A stretch of 64,000 nt of DNA from Undaria pinnatifida (GCA_012845835.1 JABAKD010000012.1:10033973-10097972); one strand, 5' to 3'; shown: positions 1 to 10,880, counted from the first letter of the stretch. Numbers and translations: made by a program. Notes: generated by a model not told the origin, from the letters alone.

Positions 1-905
1 CGATACTCCGATCGCGCGTATTACGGGTTGTGTGTCCTCATTAAGGATATAGGTCGGCGACTCTCCATGCAACTACAGTGTAGCTATCAGAGTCAACAGG
101 GTGATGTTAGTCAGTCTGTGCGCGGAAACTATAAAACCCGTTTCTGAGGGGGACAAAATCTGACAGCTGTGGAAGGAAATGCATCAGTTCATCAAGTGAA
201 TCCTGTAAATCGAATATCCGGTGAGGGGAGGGCGGAGTTTTTAAGGACGTGGGGGCCTGATTTTGATTAAAAGGGGGCGGGGGGGGGAGGGGTAGGGGAG
301 GGTGGGGGGGGGGGGGGGAGGACGTTAGGTCGCATAGATGTAGGGGTTTGCTATACGCGTGGTGCTAGGTCTAGGCGATGGTGCTGGTGGTGGGGAAGGA
401 GGGGGCGTTAGGGGCGGGGGGGGGGGGGGGGGGGATTGCAGCAGCGGCATGGATGGCTCTAAAAAGATAATGAGGTGGTATCCAGGGCGTGAAAGTGTTT
501 ATTTCTCTGGCGGATTTCGATAGGTGGGGCGTTTGAGCAAGAGAGATCGACAAAACAAAAGGAGGAAAGGGGGGAGGGGGGGAAAGGTTTTCAAGAGGTT
601 TAGGTCACATGTAATGTTAAAATGCTCTCCACCTATGAGATCAAAGTTTTGGTCGAAACTCATCTTTGCAACATTGTGTGTGATACTCCGATCGCGCGCA
701 TCAATCACATATGTAGGGGCTTGCTATACGCGCGGTGCTAGGTCTAGGCGATCGTGCGGGTGGTGGGGAAGGAGGGGGCGTGGTAGGGGGGGATGCATGA
801 AAGCTACGTCATGGATGGCTAGAAAAGATAATGACGTGATATCAATTTCGTAGAAGAGTGTATTACTCAGGCCGATTTCGATTGTAAGTGGGGCGTTTGA
901 ACGAA
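1..905 (+). repeat. G-tract repeat array A1 (family A, G-rich strand = +)
   Basis: Positions 1-290 match the family-A consensus seen again near 27.3, 44.3 and 50.8 kb on + and many places on -. After the first G tract, two diverged copies of a second monomer follow (about 340-545 and 710-900). Each contains a TTGCTATACGCG core, a GCTAGGTCTAGGCGAT core, a G tract, a GGCATGGATGGCT-type core and a GTGTTTATTACTCTGG-type core. Small ORFs here are Gly/Arg-rich readings of G tracts and are not genes. Confidence 0.85.
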
Positions 906-919
906 CTGGGCTATATATA

Positions 920-1140
920 TGTTTTGTTTTTCTCCACTATAATGGTTTGTGTTGGTATTTTTACTTTAGGTGGGGAATTTTGAGCTAAAGTATCTAACAT
1001 CATATCTATTTTATAAATTTGTTACTGTAGTTTCTATTTTACTGCTCTATCATACGTATGGTAGGTGGTTTGATTTGTTTTTTCTCCGGTTTAATATCGG
1101 AAGGAGTACGAATACAGAGTATTACTAGTTATTTAATATG
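920..1140 (+). repeat. Family C repeat, copy 1
   Basis: AT-rich block with cores TTTTACTTTAGGTGGGGAAT and GGTTTAATATCGG. It recurs, diverged, at about 4160-4335 and 50990-51175. No coding capacity is visible. Confidence 0.75.
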
Positions 1141-1194
1141 TTAACATTAATACGGCATTCGAGAATAAAACTCGGCAACTCCCCCCCCCAAAAA

Positions 1195-1256
1195 AACACA
1201 AAACTCTCTGGGACACGAACCCACGGTTCCAAATTGATACGCTGTTACTCTAACAT
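1195..1256 (-). repeat. tRNA-like 3' half (SINE-type fragment)
   Basis: On the minus strand this reads AGCGTATCAATTTGG, then a T-arm-like CGTGGGTTCGTGTCCCA. The same fragment occurs at 4556-4605. There is no matching 5' acceptor strand, so a tRNA-derived repeat is more likely than a working tRNA gene. Confidence 0.5.
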
Positions 1257-1271
1257 TTTATAATAATTCAA

Positions 1272-1572
1272 GGGCTCCGCATGGGTGCCGGCATACGCCG
1301 GCACCCATGCTTCGGGTAGGGCAGGGCAGCACTTCGAATTGTTCCATTCAATACTTGGTAGAGTAAAAAAGTCACCACACACAATCATAGTCTGCACGTA
1401 CAGTATGTAAGGTAATGCCAAGAGTTCGATATAGACTAATAATCATAACAGCAGTGTGTTACTATTAATAATAGCGACCGTTTTTTTAAGTGAATCCGAT
1501 TCCGAGCTTCATTAACCAGATTTCGATCGGAATAATCCGACCATACATATGCCGACTGACCCTTTAGTCTGG
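1272..1572 (+). repeat. Hairpin repeat family, copy 1
   Basis: A repeat of about 300 bp that begins with a perfect 13-bp inverted repeat (arms 1280-1292 and 1297-1309, 4-nt loop), followed by GGGCAGGGCAGCACTTCGA. It ends with a conserved block including GTGAATCCGATTCCGAGCTT. Copies 2 and 3 lie at 32924-33213 (+) and 60430-60690 (-). No ORF is conserved among copies. Confidence 0.8.
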
Positions 1573-2155
1573 CGATGAAACGTGTCGAGTGTGTTTCTGA
1601 TGATAGTTTTACTCAATCAAGCATCCGGGGTCAGTAAGGTGACTGACCATGCTCGCTGCGTGTCATTAGAGACTTTGTTCATGGACCAATTGCAAAATAC
1701 AACAACAGTAGTTAGTCCAGATCGAGTCGATCGGTGCAACTTGCTTGGGTATCGTATTGTTCCAGCAGCAGTAAAACACTTCACTTCTTTTCTTTTCCCA
1801 TCCCACTTAATTGTGATGCTTGCATTACTCTCGCCCTCCCGGTAGTATAACTTAGATCCGGGGTCATATAGCGGGCTCCCCTCTCCCCTCCTCACTACGG
1901 TACCTGCCCTAGCTTTTATCGCGAGAATAATTCAGCATTTTCTTCCCTCGTCGATTCGCGTCGATTTGTACCTACCCACGCTGCTAGGAGATGTCAGCAG
2001 TTTTCATCATTTTTTTCCTATTTATTTATGCAAATAAATAAAGCCAACAAAGCACAACGGTGGCTATTTGACTCAAGGACCAACGCTAGCATTAATGTAG
2101 TAGCATTCGAGTGTAACCTCACGAGACCACCGGGGCGACCGGCTCTATATCACTC
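1573..2155. other. Unassigned stretch
   Basis: Two opposite-strand frames of about 90 codons overlap here, but neither resembles a known family. I see no repeat or RNA gene. Confidence 0.5.
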
Positions 2156-2158
2156 ACT

Positions 2159-2240
2159 GCCCCGGTGGCGTATCAGGTTATATCCTCGAGCCTGGCATAG
2201 GTCAGCTTCGTGAGTTCAAATCCCCCCGAGTGCGTGCTCG
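2159..2240 (+). repeat. tRNA-like repeat
   Basis: A box-A-like GGTGGCGTATCAGGTTA is followed about 40 nt later by a box-B-like GTGAGTTCAAATCC. Acceptor strands do not pair well, so this is probably a SINE head rather than a tRNA gene. Confidence 0.45.
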
Positions 2241-2928
2241 TATATTTTTCGTCTTGTGCACTAATTGACTTGCGGAAAGCGCGAGAGCGTGAGTTAGCAA
2301 CACTCGATGAAAAATCGACAATCAGTGGGTGCTGAACCCTATGCGCCAAAAAAATGAAGGCAATAACCGAGGGGGGGAAGGGTAGGACGACACCTGTTAC
2401 CACGGCTTGTATGTCCAGCAGCTGGAAAGTACAAGTCAAGTGGGCCAAAAAAAGAAAATCTCACTAGAAGAGATGATTAATCAGCAATCAGCAGCAATAA
2501 GGAGCACGTCAAATACGAAGCAACACAAACTTATTTGTCAATTACGTACCAACACACGACTGCTTGCACTTGACCGGCAAACGACCACAGCATCGGAGTC
2601 AGGGCCACAGCAACAACAAAGCGCGCCATCCTACTGTCTACTTACCGCCACCTTCGAGCGGCGCAGCTTAACAACAGGAGGAACTTGTATAGCCCAACCT
2701 TCGAGGCCCGCAGCCACTCGCAATGCTGCTGTGTGGCTTTTCCTGGCGCAGTAATCGTAATCACTACTACCTCCTCCTCGTTTAGCCACGCGTGCGCTTG
2801 CCACGTCTATATCCATGTATGTATGTACGTGTACCTACCGGAATTCAATAAACAGATGTACTGCTATGATCCCTAGCGCAGTGCCATGGGGATATTTTTG
2901 AAAGTAATATTATTGTTTTGGCACAAAA
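2241..2928. other. Unassigned stretch
   Basis: Mixed-composition sequence with scattered CAG/CAA triplets. Two frames of 91-115 codons lack family resemblance. No RNA gene or mobile-element end is recognised. Confidence 0.5.
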
Positions 2929-3915
2929 TATGACGCCAATTTGGAAATAATGTCTTGCCAAGTTATATTTTATCAACCCCTCCATACACAAGATCCGAAA
3001 AAACCCTGGAGAGTACCGGTCCAAATACATTTTTTTGCGCGCTTCTCGCTCGGACGGCGGCCTTCGAACAAAGTGATTTGAGCGAGAAATGCTACAGCAC
3101 TGCCCACTGAGCTATACTTAATCACTTGACTCAGTAGCTTCGTGAGTGGGTAGTGCTACTACATATATATGTTAAACTACCAAAATAACCATTCATAATC
3201 TCGTCAGCGCGCACGCTTGAAAAAGACAAATATGAAGTCGGTGAGAATCGAACTCACGACAAATAGCTCCACCCACTGTCACTTGACTCAGTAACACTCA
3301 CAGTGAGTGTGGGTTATGAAAAAAAATAACTCAATATGTTTTCCAGTTCGTTAATTAATTATCACCGACTTCGTAAGAGCGATCTCCGGATCTATCCCCT
3401 CTCCACGTACTGCAGCTAGTAGTAGTACTCAGGATAACACTAACAACTATCATAACCATTCATAACGTCTCCAGTGCGCACGCTCCTAAATACCAAATAT
3501 ATATGATCTGGGTGAGAATCGTACTCACGACACATCCTTTGTTGGTTATATAGCACTATATCCACTGAGCCGAAAGGGAACGACACATAGCAGTAGCAGC
3601 TACTACAGGGCAAGCGATTGGAGGCGGCCATGGAAAAAGCATCGTCGGGAAGGAATTTAGATGCCAACTTAGAAATGACGCCAATTTGAAAATGTTGTCC
3701 CTTATTTATTCGTTCAAGCTCTGCATATGCCAAGGTCCAAGAATAGCTCGGGCGTATTATACCGCTCAAAGTACAAAAAAGCGCACTTCTCGCTTGTCTC
3801 GCTCAGCGTCTATCCGCGTTCACGTCGAGGTGCGGAACGGATACGGCAGGGTGATTGGCGTTGGAGTCGCCCCCCGACGACGGCGCTCGAACGAAGCGAT
3901 TTGACCGAGGATTCC
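2929..3915 (-). repeat. Diverged duplication containing tandem tRNA-derived (SINE-like) units
   Basis: The block starting ATGACGCCAATTTG at 2929 recurs at 3673, and the cores near 3060-3090 and 3885-3912 (TCGAACRAAGYGATTTGA) also recur. Between them, on the minus strand, lie two tRNA-like units (about 3180-3300 and 3440-3590). Both carry GTGAGTTCGATTCTCACC-type T arms, and the second has a box-A-like GGCTCAGTGGATA. A near-perfect 13-bp inverted repeat lies at 3092-3160. Confidence 0.55.
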
Positions 3916-4036
3916 AGTTCCGAGAATCGCATACTGAGGCCGAGACGAAAAACTCGTGACCGAATCCCCGAAAAAAAGAATGATCACACGAATATATATA
4001 GACTATACGTATATATATTTATTTTCAGGACGTCAG

Positions 4037-4335
4037 CGGCTGGCCGTGAGTTCGATGAACTTCGGGTCAATATTCATTTTTTCTAGCTGCTTGTTGGTAC
4101 TTGTAATATAAGATGTGGGTAAGTTTTTTCTTAATGGGAGGGGTCCTATTCTTTTTTGTTGAAAAATATGCTTTTCTCCACTTTATTGATTGGTGTTGGT
4201 ATTTTACTTTAATTTAGGCGGGGAAAATTTGGAACTAGATCAAACATCATGTCTATTTTATAGGTTTATTTATGTAGTTTCCACTATGCTGCTCTATCAT
4301 ATGTATGATTATGGTGGATGGTTTGCGGATGGATG
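4037..4335 (+). repeat. Family C repeat, copy 2
   Basis: Begins with the module GACGTCAGC..GTGAGTTCGA, then TTGTTGGTACTTGTAATATA, then the AT-rich family-C body. The same order is seen around 44040-44170 and, interrupted, at 50580-51180. Confidence 0.7.
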
Positions 4336-4549
4336 GCTTGGTCAGGGTTGTTGGTACTTTTGGTTAAGTGCTTAGGTAAGTGTTCTACCTGGGGGTGGTC
4401 TTATTATTTTGTTTTTTGCACTATATGTCGGGAAATGGCGGGTTTTGGTGTACATCGTTCGGAAGTATGAAGACAGCAAGCAGTAGTAGCAGCGATGTAC
4501 GAATTGATGTAATAGATGTCATGTAAAAGTCCCACCCTCAAAAAAAAAA

Positions 4550-4607
4550 AAAATTCTGTGAGACTCGAACCCACGATCCCAAACTGATACGCTGTCACCC
4601 TGAGATT
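4550..4607 (-). repeat. tRNA-like 3' half
   Basis: Minus strand has GCGTATCAGTTTGGGATC followed by CGTGGGTTCGAGTCTCAC. It is a sister of the fragment at 1195-1256 and has no complete cloverleaf. Confidence 0.5.
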
Positions 4608-4619
4608 CTAAATACAGAT

Positions 4620-5256
4620 ATCATGTACGCGCGAAGACAAATTCTGTTTTTATAAATGACTCTCTTTCCGCTTTCTCATTATTTCGGTTTAAATTCTAGT
4701 AGTACCAAAGTTTTTTTTTCACAACAGAAGCTGATCGCACTAAATATCTTTATATGATACCATAGATATAATTACATTGGTCCTCGAAAATTCTTTAAAC
4801 CTTATTCACTTGGTTAATGGGACCTGCTTCGCTTTCAGCGCACCCACTTGGAACACGCCTGCCTAAACCCCCCTCTCGGAGAACCTTCCCGGCATTCTTC
4901 GAGTTCCTTACTTTCTTCGCTTTCTTCGTTTCCCGTTTTTCTTTTATTTTTTTCCTTTCTTAACTTTATTCAACGTATGATCTACGACTTTCAGGTATGC
5001 CTTCGTTTTTGATCGACTTTCAGGTGTTAAATTTATATTACTGATGTCATCATGCAAAAATTGCAAAGTTATTTCCCCGCATAGGGAATACACTTTTTTT
5101 GATTACCTGTTAATTACACTGGCCATTTGCACTAGGTTACTGAGTCAGGTCATATGAAGAGTCGATCAATTGGAAGTACACCACTCATCATGGAAAGTCA
5201 ACGAGTTGTGAGCATGGCTTGTGAGCTGACGAGTTGTGAGCACGACTAGTGAGCAT
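4620..5256. other. Unassigned stretch before the copia insertion
   Basis: AT-rich sequence with no convincing gene. A short CGAGTTGTGAGCA motif is repeated near 5203 and 5229, just left of the retrotransposon. Confidence 0.5.
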
Positions 5257-5261
5257 CATCA

Positions 5262-5477
5262 TGTTCGTAGAGTCCAAGCCTGGATGCCCTGACCGCCTCG
5301 CGGTCTGACGAGTGTTCTTTTCTTCGTTGTATCAGAGAACAGAGAGGAGAGAAGGAGCAGATACCGGAGTGCTGGAGCTCTCCTCGCACGAGAGAAATTG
5401 CATAAAAACGCCTACGAATGTATACGCAACCCTCTACAACATTTGTAACCGTCGTGCTGTGACGATCCAAACTAACA
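5262..5477 (-). repeat. Copia 3' LTR (216 bp)
   Basis: Reads TGTTCGTAGA...ACTAACA on +, giving the standard TG..CA ends (TGTTAGT.. on the element strand). It aligns along its whole length with 7996-8206 at roughly 90 percent identity by eye. Confidence 0.9.
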
Positions 5478-5487
5478 CCCTCCCTGG
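5478..5487 (-). promoter_or_regulatory. Polypurine tract of the copia element
   Basis: On the element strand the bases directly before the 3' LTR read CCAGGGAGGG then TGTTAG. A purine run abutting the 3' LTR is the usual primer site for plus-strand synthesis. Confidence 0.7.
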
Positions 5488-5814
5488 CTCTTCACAGCAG
5501 TGACGAGACCGAACGGGCATCCAAAACAAAAAGCTAGGACCAACGAACAGCTAACGACAGCCCCGCAAGAGGAAATCCGGCCACCGGGTCAAAACCCTCT
5601 GTATCTCTTACATCATCCACACCATTGTGATCGTAACAATGGCCGCATTCAAACGATGACTATGGCCATAAACTAAAATGCCAAGTAGCGCCCTACTCAC
5701 CCATGCCCCTCAAAGTATCGTGGGGTGGCGGCCTGACAAATTATTCCTCGCATGACTCAAACATGGTACTCATCGAATAATGCTCATACCCCTTACTCAT
5801 CACCCAACGGTAGG

Positions 5815-7990
5815 TTCAACAAAAACTTACGGTGAGATTTAAAAGGGGTCGCAGCAAGGGGTTTCGTCAAAATATCCGCGTGCTGCTCTTCCGAAGCTAC
5901 GAATTGAATGTCAATTTTCTTTGCACGAAGTAGCTCTCCGACGAAACGGAACCGCACATCTATGTGCTTGCTCCGCGCAGAACTAAGAGGGTTTTAGGCC
6001 AGTACGATGGCCCCCTGCTTATCTTCAAAAACTCGGACACATTATCCGGTTAGCTCTGGACAAATAAAAGATAGTACTGCCCCCGTCAACAGAGCCTCCT
6101 TCACCCCTTTACCCAGGGCTACATACTCTGCTTCTGCTGTAGACAACGTAACGCACCTCTGCGAGCTATTTGCCCAACTGACGGCAGCACTCTCCAAGGT
6201 AATTACTGTCCACGACACCGAGCGCCTGTCATTCGACTTACCAGCGTAGCCAGCATCGCTATATGCAGTCAGATCCCTTGCAAATGTCAAACTCATACCC
6301 CTTGTCCCGTGGAGGTATGCCATGATCTTCAGAACTGCTTTCCAGTGCCTGTCGGTGGGGTTGTGAGAATGGCGCGCCACAGCACGCACCACGTTCGAGA
6401 TGTCTGGCCGCGTCATGGTCGACAGCCCCATCAGACTGCCCACAACCTCCCTGTACGGCCAGTCTCCCTTTGGCTCGCCCTCCTCTCTTGGACCTATTTC
6501 AACGCCAGGGGTCCCGGGGATGTCAGAGGACGAGTTCACACCAAAACTATTCAGCATGCATTCAACGAAAGCCTTCTGGGTGACCCCCAACGCGCCCAAT
6601 TCCCAGTTACGCTCGAAAGCGCGACCAGTATACCAAGTTAACTCGCCTAGGTTATTCGTAAGAAACTTAGACTAGTGTTTAATGCGGCATGGCAGTCTCT
6701 GCATACCCCGTCCGATCCTGCAATCACAATGTCATCTACATGAACTGCCATAATCAGTTCTACGTTGCCATCCACAACCATGCGAGAAACACAAGGATCA
6801 GTCCTACTCTGCTCCATGCCGAATTCTGCCACGTTCTCTACCAGTAGTACGGCCCTCTGCCGTCTACTCTGTTTTAGACCCTATAGTGATCTATATGTTG
6901 AGGCGAACAATCTTTCCGGACATGTCACTACACCCATCGGGTAGTTCCATGTATGTCCCGGCATCGAGTTTCGCGCGGACAAACGCTTGTGCTACGTCTA
7001 AATGGAAAATCTTCAGACCGTGCTCATTTGCAACGGCCGCCAGCATTTTGATTGACGCTGACGATGGGGCTGGTGCAAACGTTTGAAAGTAATCTACGTC
7101 TTGCACCTGGCTAAAGCCCTTAGCCACAAGTCTTGCTTTCGTCTTCGCTATGATACTATCCTTGTCAGTCTTGTACGAGAATACCCATTTTGCACCTACA
7201 GGGTTCCGCCCTCGCGGAGGAGTCGCAGCTTCTTATGTACCGGTCGTTTTGTGACCGTCCAACTCAGTCTTCATGGCCTTGCGCCACGCCGCCTTGTATT
7301 GGGAACGCTTTACATCTGCTACAGATTGCGGGGTTGGTTCTACATCTTCTGGAAAAACACTCGGCATGCACACGTTTGACTCCCTTTTATTTTCTTCCGC
7401 AGCAGGTCCTCCGGCCACCACGGCCATTGCGTCCTCCGTCGTCCAGCATGTATTCGCCAGTATACTCCCAAACTCCGTCCACATTTGCACTGCCGCAGAC
7501 ATCGCGTCCTCGATCACACGCTGACGTTGAGCAGATTCATCCTGCAGGCGATGGCTCTGACCCCGGGTCCGCCCCATTACTGTCGGGGGCGGCCGTCCCC
7601 AGCTACTGAGCTCATGAGCTGCTCTACCCGACAGGACCGCGGGGGGAACTTTGCCGTCCCCTTGGTCGGTGCCGGAGGCTGCTGATGCGTCTGAGCCGCC
7701 TTCGGCCCTCCCTGCCGGGACCGAGGGGACCTCCACCGCGCCCCCTTGAGACGAATTCATCGTCTCGACTGTTTCGACCCTCCCTGCCGGGACCGAGGAG
7801 GGGTCTACCGCGCCCCCTTGAGACGAGTCCATCGTCTCGACTGTTCCGGCCCTCCCTGTCGGGACCAAGGAGGCGTCTACCGCGCCCCCTTGAGACGAGT
7901 CCATCGTCTCGGCTGTTCCGTCGCCAGCATCACCGGCGACAGGTGCCTCCTGTGAGCGCTCCTGCAAGTACGCGTGCAGATCGCCAGCAT
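5815..7990 (-). pseudogene. Copia pol pseudogene (linker, reverse transcriptase, RNase H)
   Basis: Pieces in element order: an acidic Ser/Gly-rich linker (7233-7967) ending in a W..AM..EL segment typical of the start of copia RT; an RT piece with VAKGFSQV and LDVAQAFVRAKL, holding the first catalytic Asp (6891-7127); an RT piece with VHVDDIVIAG, the YVDD-type active site (6647-6832); and the RT end plus RNase H with YSDAGYAG and STAEAEYVAL (6042-6599). RNase H continues past a stop at 5994-5996 to KHIDVR and DILTK near 5830. Breaks: a frameshift near 7225-7240, a stop in the SLYGLKQ motif (6881-6883) and a frameshift near 6650-6680. Identity as copia pol is secure. Confidence 0.93.
7690..7915. 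repeat. 72-bp tandem repeat in the copia linker
   Basis: CCCTCCCTG cores start at 7706, 7778 and 7850, a period of exactly 72 bp (24 codons). On the minus strand it encodes three variants of MDSSQGGAVD plus a VPxGRA segment. The period keeps the frame. Confidence 0.85.
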
Positions 7991-7995
7991 TAGTG

Positions 7996-8206
7996 TGTTC
8001 GTAGACTCCAAGCCTGGATGCCCTAACCGCCTCGAGGTCTGACGAGTGTTCTTTTCTTCGTTGTATTAGAGGACAGAGAGGAGAGAAGGAGCAGAGAGCG
8101 GGGGAGCTCTCCTCTCATAAGAGAAATTGCTTAAAAACGCCTGCGATTGTATACGCAACCCTCTACAACTTTTGTAACCGTCGTGCTGTGACGATTCACA
8201 CTAACG
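7996..8206 (-). repeat. Copia 5' LTR (211 bp)
   Basis: Same sequence as 5262-5477 with small differences. Its outer end has CG in place of the expected CA (8205-8206). The linker coding frame almost touches its inner end, so the normal leader and gag are absent. Confidence 0.9.
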
Positions 8207-8319
8207 CATCAGCATGTTGAGGTATACTCATGGTACTTACCTTGTATAGGCAGTGCACAACAGCAGTGCATATCCAGTCCATCCCGTCCTTCCTGACTTG
8301 TTATGGTCGCTCCAATACA

Positions 8320-8633
8320 AAAACTTATATCCCATCCATGACATGTCATGGCCGTTTTTCTTCGACCGCACTTCTTTTCAGTTCTATTCACTCGTATATT
8401 AAATTCCTTCATCACCAAATGTTCACCTGTATGTTTGCCGCTGAAGAAGGAAGTCTTTCAGTTTTTCACCAATACGAAAGCTTATATCCCATCCATGACA
8501 TGTCATGGCCGTTTTTCTTCGACCGCACTCCTTTTCAGTTCTATTCACTCGTATATTAAACTACTTCGTCACCAAATGTTCACCTCTATGTTTGCCGCAG
8601 ATGAAGGAAGTCTTTCAGTTTTTCAGCACGTTT
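8320..8633 (+). repeat. 157-bp tandem duplication with a 16-bp palindrome
   Basis: Two copies, starting about 8320 and 8477, each contain the perfect palindrome CCATGACATGTCATGG (8336-8351 and 8493-8508). Overlapping ORFs in two frames are readings of this repeat and are not supported as genes. Confidence 0.85.
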
Positions 8634-8639
8634 AGCAGC

Positions 8640-9428
8640 TTGCTTAGCAATGCACTTGAACATGTCACTAAGGCTCCCTTGTTCCCCTTAGTCACGACCG
8701 GACGGTACTATAGCACAAAAGTCTGAGCTTAAAGCCTTGATTCCGCACACAACGAAGAATGAAGCAAGGAGCCAATACCGACTGAATGTACAAGTACATT
8801 GCTTATTTTTTGTGTAGTTGTTTTTCCATGATCTTGATTGAAGTACCTGTGTACGAAACGGACATACAAAAAATATTAGTTCATCCGTTTCACGGCTATA
8901 TATCATGTATACGTACGAGACAGTAAGAGGCAGATAATTTGGGACACCAGTCATAATGTTACTCATTATTGAATTTTGGAAGCGTGAGGTTGGTTCTGTT
9001 GATAAGCAGATACCTTTAACAATCTTGAGGTTGGTTCTGTTGAGAAATAAATAAGTTACAGTTTCATCTTAGATTTTGGTAATGCATTAGACTATGTTCT
9101 GTTGTCAGAGAATATAAAAGCCGATAATCGTACGACTGGTGCGGTGTTCATAGCAGGGGCAGCATTAGAATCAGCAGCAGCACAGCAGAAGAAGCAGAAC
9201 GTGTAGAAAGGTGACAACAGCAGCACGGCACACGAGACCAGAGCCGGGTCAGTATCGCTGTGCTCGGTTCTCGTCGATTAACTCCCTGAAAATAGGTACT
9301 CGTACTATAGCAGCAGCATATATACTTCTCCCGTCTTTTTCGGTTGAACTCTTGAAGTGACAATCTGCAATCTGCATCTCCGATCACCAAAACACAACCT
9401 ATATCGGAGAAACCACACTGTACTCGTG
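8640..9428. other. Unassigned stretch
   Basis: No gene recognised. A GAGGTTGGTTCTGTTGA core is present twice (near 8986 and 9026), and CAG-rich sequence lies at 9150-9225. Confidence 0.5.
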
Positions 9429-10110
9429 TACAAGGTTCCCCTTCGGGATGTGGGTCTCCTCCAGCAGGACGCCAAGAGTTTTTGTTTTCATGGAGCCACC
9501 CGACGCCCTGTCCCCAGCCACCGTCTCTCGGTCGATGCCGGCCAAGTCCCGACGGAAATCGGCAGCCCCGACCCCTCGAAGTCGAGGAGAGGGTGTGGTC
9601 GTCGCGCTTCTGATTCCGCTATCCGAGGCATGGGAGGAGGATGGATTTGTGAATCCGTCGTAGTCTGTCACAGTCAGGCTTGTTCGGGCCCCACGTCATG
9701 CAACCGTAGAGTAGTGTCTCGATCACCTCGGCTTTCAGCAACCGCACCTTCAACCGTAAGCGGACACCCCGGGGATATCATAGATTTCCATCTTGTACCG
9801 CTGGAAGCACGCCCAGGCCCTCTGAAGACGCCGCGTTATCTCGATGCTGAGATCTCTGTATGCCCTGATAGCCCCGCCCAAGTACACAACTCGATCGTTT
9901 GTTTGTATACCTGGCCGGATGCATTGATGGTGAACGACACCTTCCCCCCACCTTTAGTTTGCAGGCACATAATTTCCGTTTTGGCCTCGGAGACCGTAAG
10001 CCCAAACGCCGAGAACGCAGTATGATCATAGAGACCCGTCCCCCGTCGCACGTTCACCAGGCGCACACGGCTCCAGGCAGCTATCACGGTGCCCGAGGAA
10101 GCCAACGAAA
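9429..10110 (-). pseudogene. Non-LTR-type reverse transcriptase C-terminal fragment, frameshifted
   Basis: On the minus strand, consecutive pieces in shifting frames match the C-terminal part of LINE-like reverse transcriptases. They are AFGLTVSEAKTEIMCL followed by GQVYKQT (about 9990-9895), VYLGGAI..YRDLSIEITRRL (about 9890-9835), and LLKAEVIETLLYGCMTWGPN (about 9745-9690). Stops and at least two frameshifts separate them. The catalytic Asp-Asp region lies upstream in this family and is not seen. The fragment ends at 9429 with CCGAAGGGGAACCTTGTA, the same 3' boundary as the OTU elements. The 222-codon frame on the opposite strand is a shadow. Confidence 0.72.
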
Positions 10111-10562
10111 CATTGCGTATCTGTTCTCAGTTTCTTTCTGGGCGAAAATGTAGGGGACGTTGAACATACGATACGATTATTGCATTGATAGTGTCCCTTA
10201 TATTCCCGGCCGACACGGCACACCAGGCAAGAGAACAGGGTTTATTTCGGCACACGATATACCCCTGTCTGCACCCTGCTCCCCGCCGCTTGAGATATTA
10301 TGGCGCTCGGCAGATAGATGTGTACTGCTTCTGCTGTATATTGCTCCAGCTGCTGTTGTTGTGCTGCGGCTACTGCTGCGGCTACTGCTGCGGCTACTGC
10401 TGCTTCTACTGCTGCAACTGCTGAGGGGGTGTGATATAAAAACAAAGCAGGCGATTCGACACTGGGCGGGTAGCGGACCATTTTTTTCACAAACAAAACA
10501 GAAAAGAACAAAACATTGAAAAAGTTTATCAAAACTTGTAAAATAGTTCGGAGTGTTCTAAG
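10111..10562. repeat. Unassigned stretch with CTG/CTACTGCTGCGG minisatellite
   Basis: About 10330-10425 is CTG-rich with tandem CTACTGCTGCGG units, giving Leu or Ala runs in spurious ORFs. Nothing else is recognised. Confidence 0.6.
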
Positions 10563-10880
10563 TGACCTGCTCGGCTCAGGGAGGCGGAACGCAATCCCTT
10601 GTTAAATAAAGCCAGCTCAGCGACGTTTAATGCGTGGAGCACCGCCACAGAGCTCGGCCGAGATCCAGACATGCTTCATCATGTACCCATGGCAGCCTTG
10701 CTTGCTCGCAGCCGAAAGTGCGAGAAGAAACTCTCGGTCGCCGGAGAGCAACGAGCCAAAATAAAACGAGATAATATGGTACATATACATACAAGGTTCC
10801 TCTCCGAGACGTGGTTCCCTGGGGGAAAAACGAATGGGTTGAGCGCAAGACTCCACCAAATATCTGTTTTGTTTCCCTAA
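10563..10880 (+). CDS. Family E ORF, copy 1 (unrecognised protein)
   Basis: A frame from about 10599 encodes KASSATFNAWSTATELGRD, then PMAALLARSRK and a Lys/Arg/Glu-rich stretch. Two other loci, 37292-37507 (-) and 56728-57012 (-), keep the same reading frame over the first block. The copy near 56.8 kb also matches the PMxxLLxR block and charged stretch. The apparent start is a TTG, so the true start or exon structure is unknown. The frame runs into the 3' end of the degenerate OTU element at 10790, so this copy is probably broken. No function is claimed. Confidence 0.35.

Larger units (their letters stand above)
5257..8211 (-). mobile_element. Internally deleted Ty1/copia LTR retrotransposon with target-site duplication
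   Basis: Element spans 5262-8206, bounded by two similar direct LTRs and by the 5-bp duplication CATCA (5257-5261 and 8207-8211). On the minus strand, the order is 5' LTR, a linker that corresponds to the region just before reverse transcriptase, RT, RNase H and 3' LTR. That order is typical of copia pol. Gag, protease and integrase catalytic regions are missing: the linker frame runs to within about 30 bp of the 5' LTR. The coding part has stops and frameshifts, so the copy cannot encode its own movement. Confidence 0.92.

Noticed and set aside
1272-1345. HDV-like or hammerhead ribozyme at the hairpin repeat
   Set aside because: The hairpin and G-rich tail were suggestive, but I could not place the required nested pairings or catalytic cores.
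9357-10025. 222-codon plus-strand frame
   Set aside because: It is the shadow of the minus-strand reverse-transcriptase fragment, whose motifs are recognisable.
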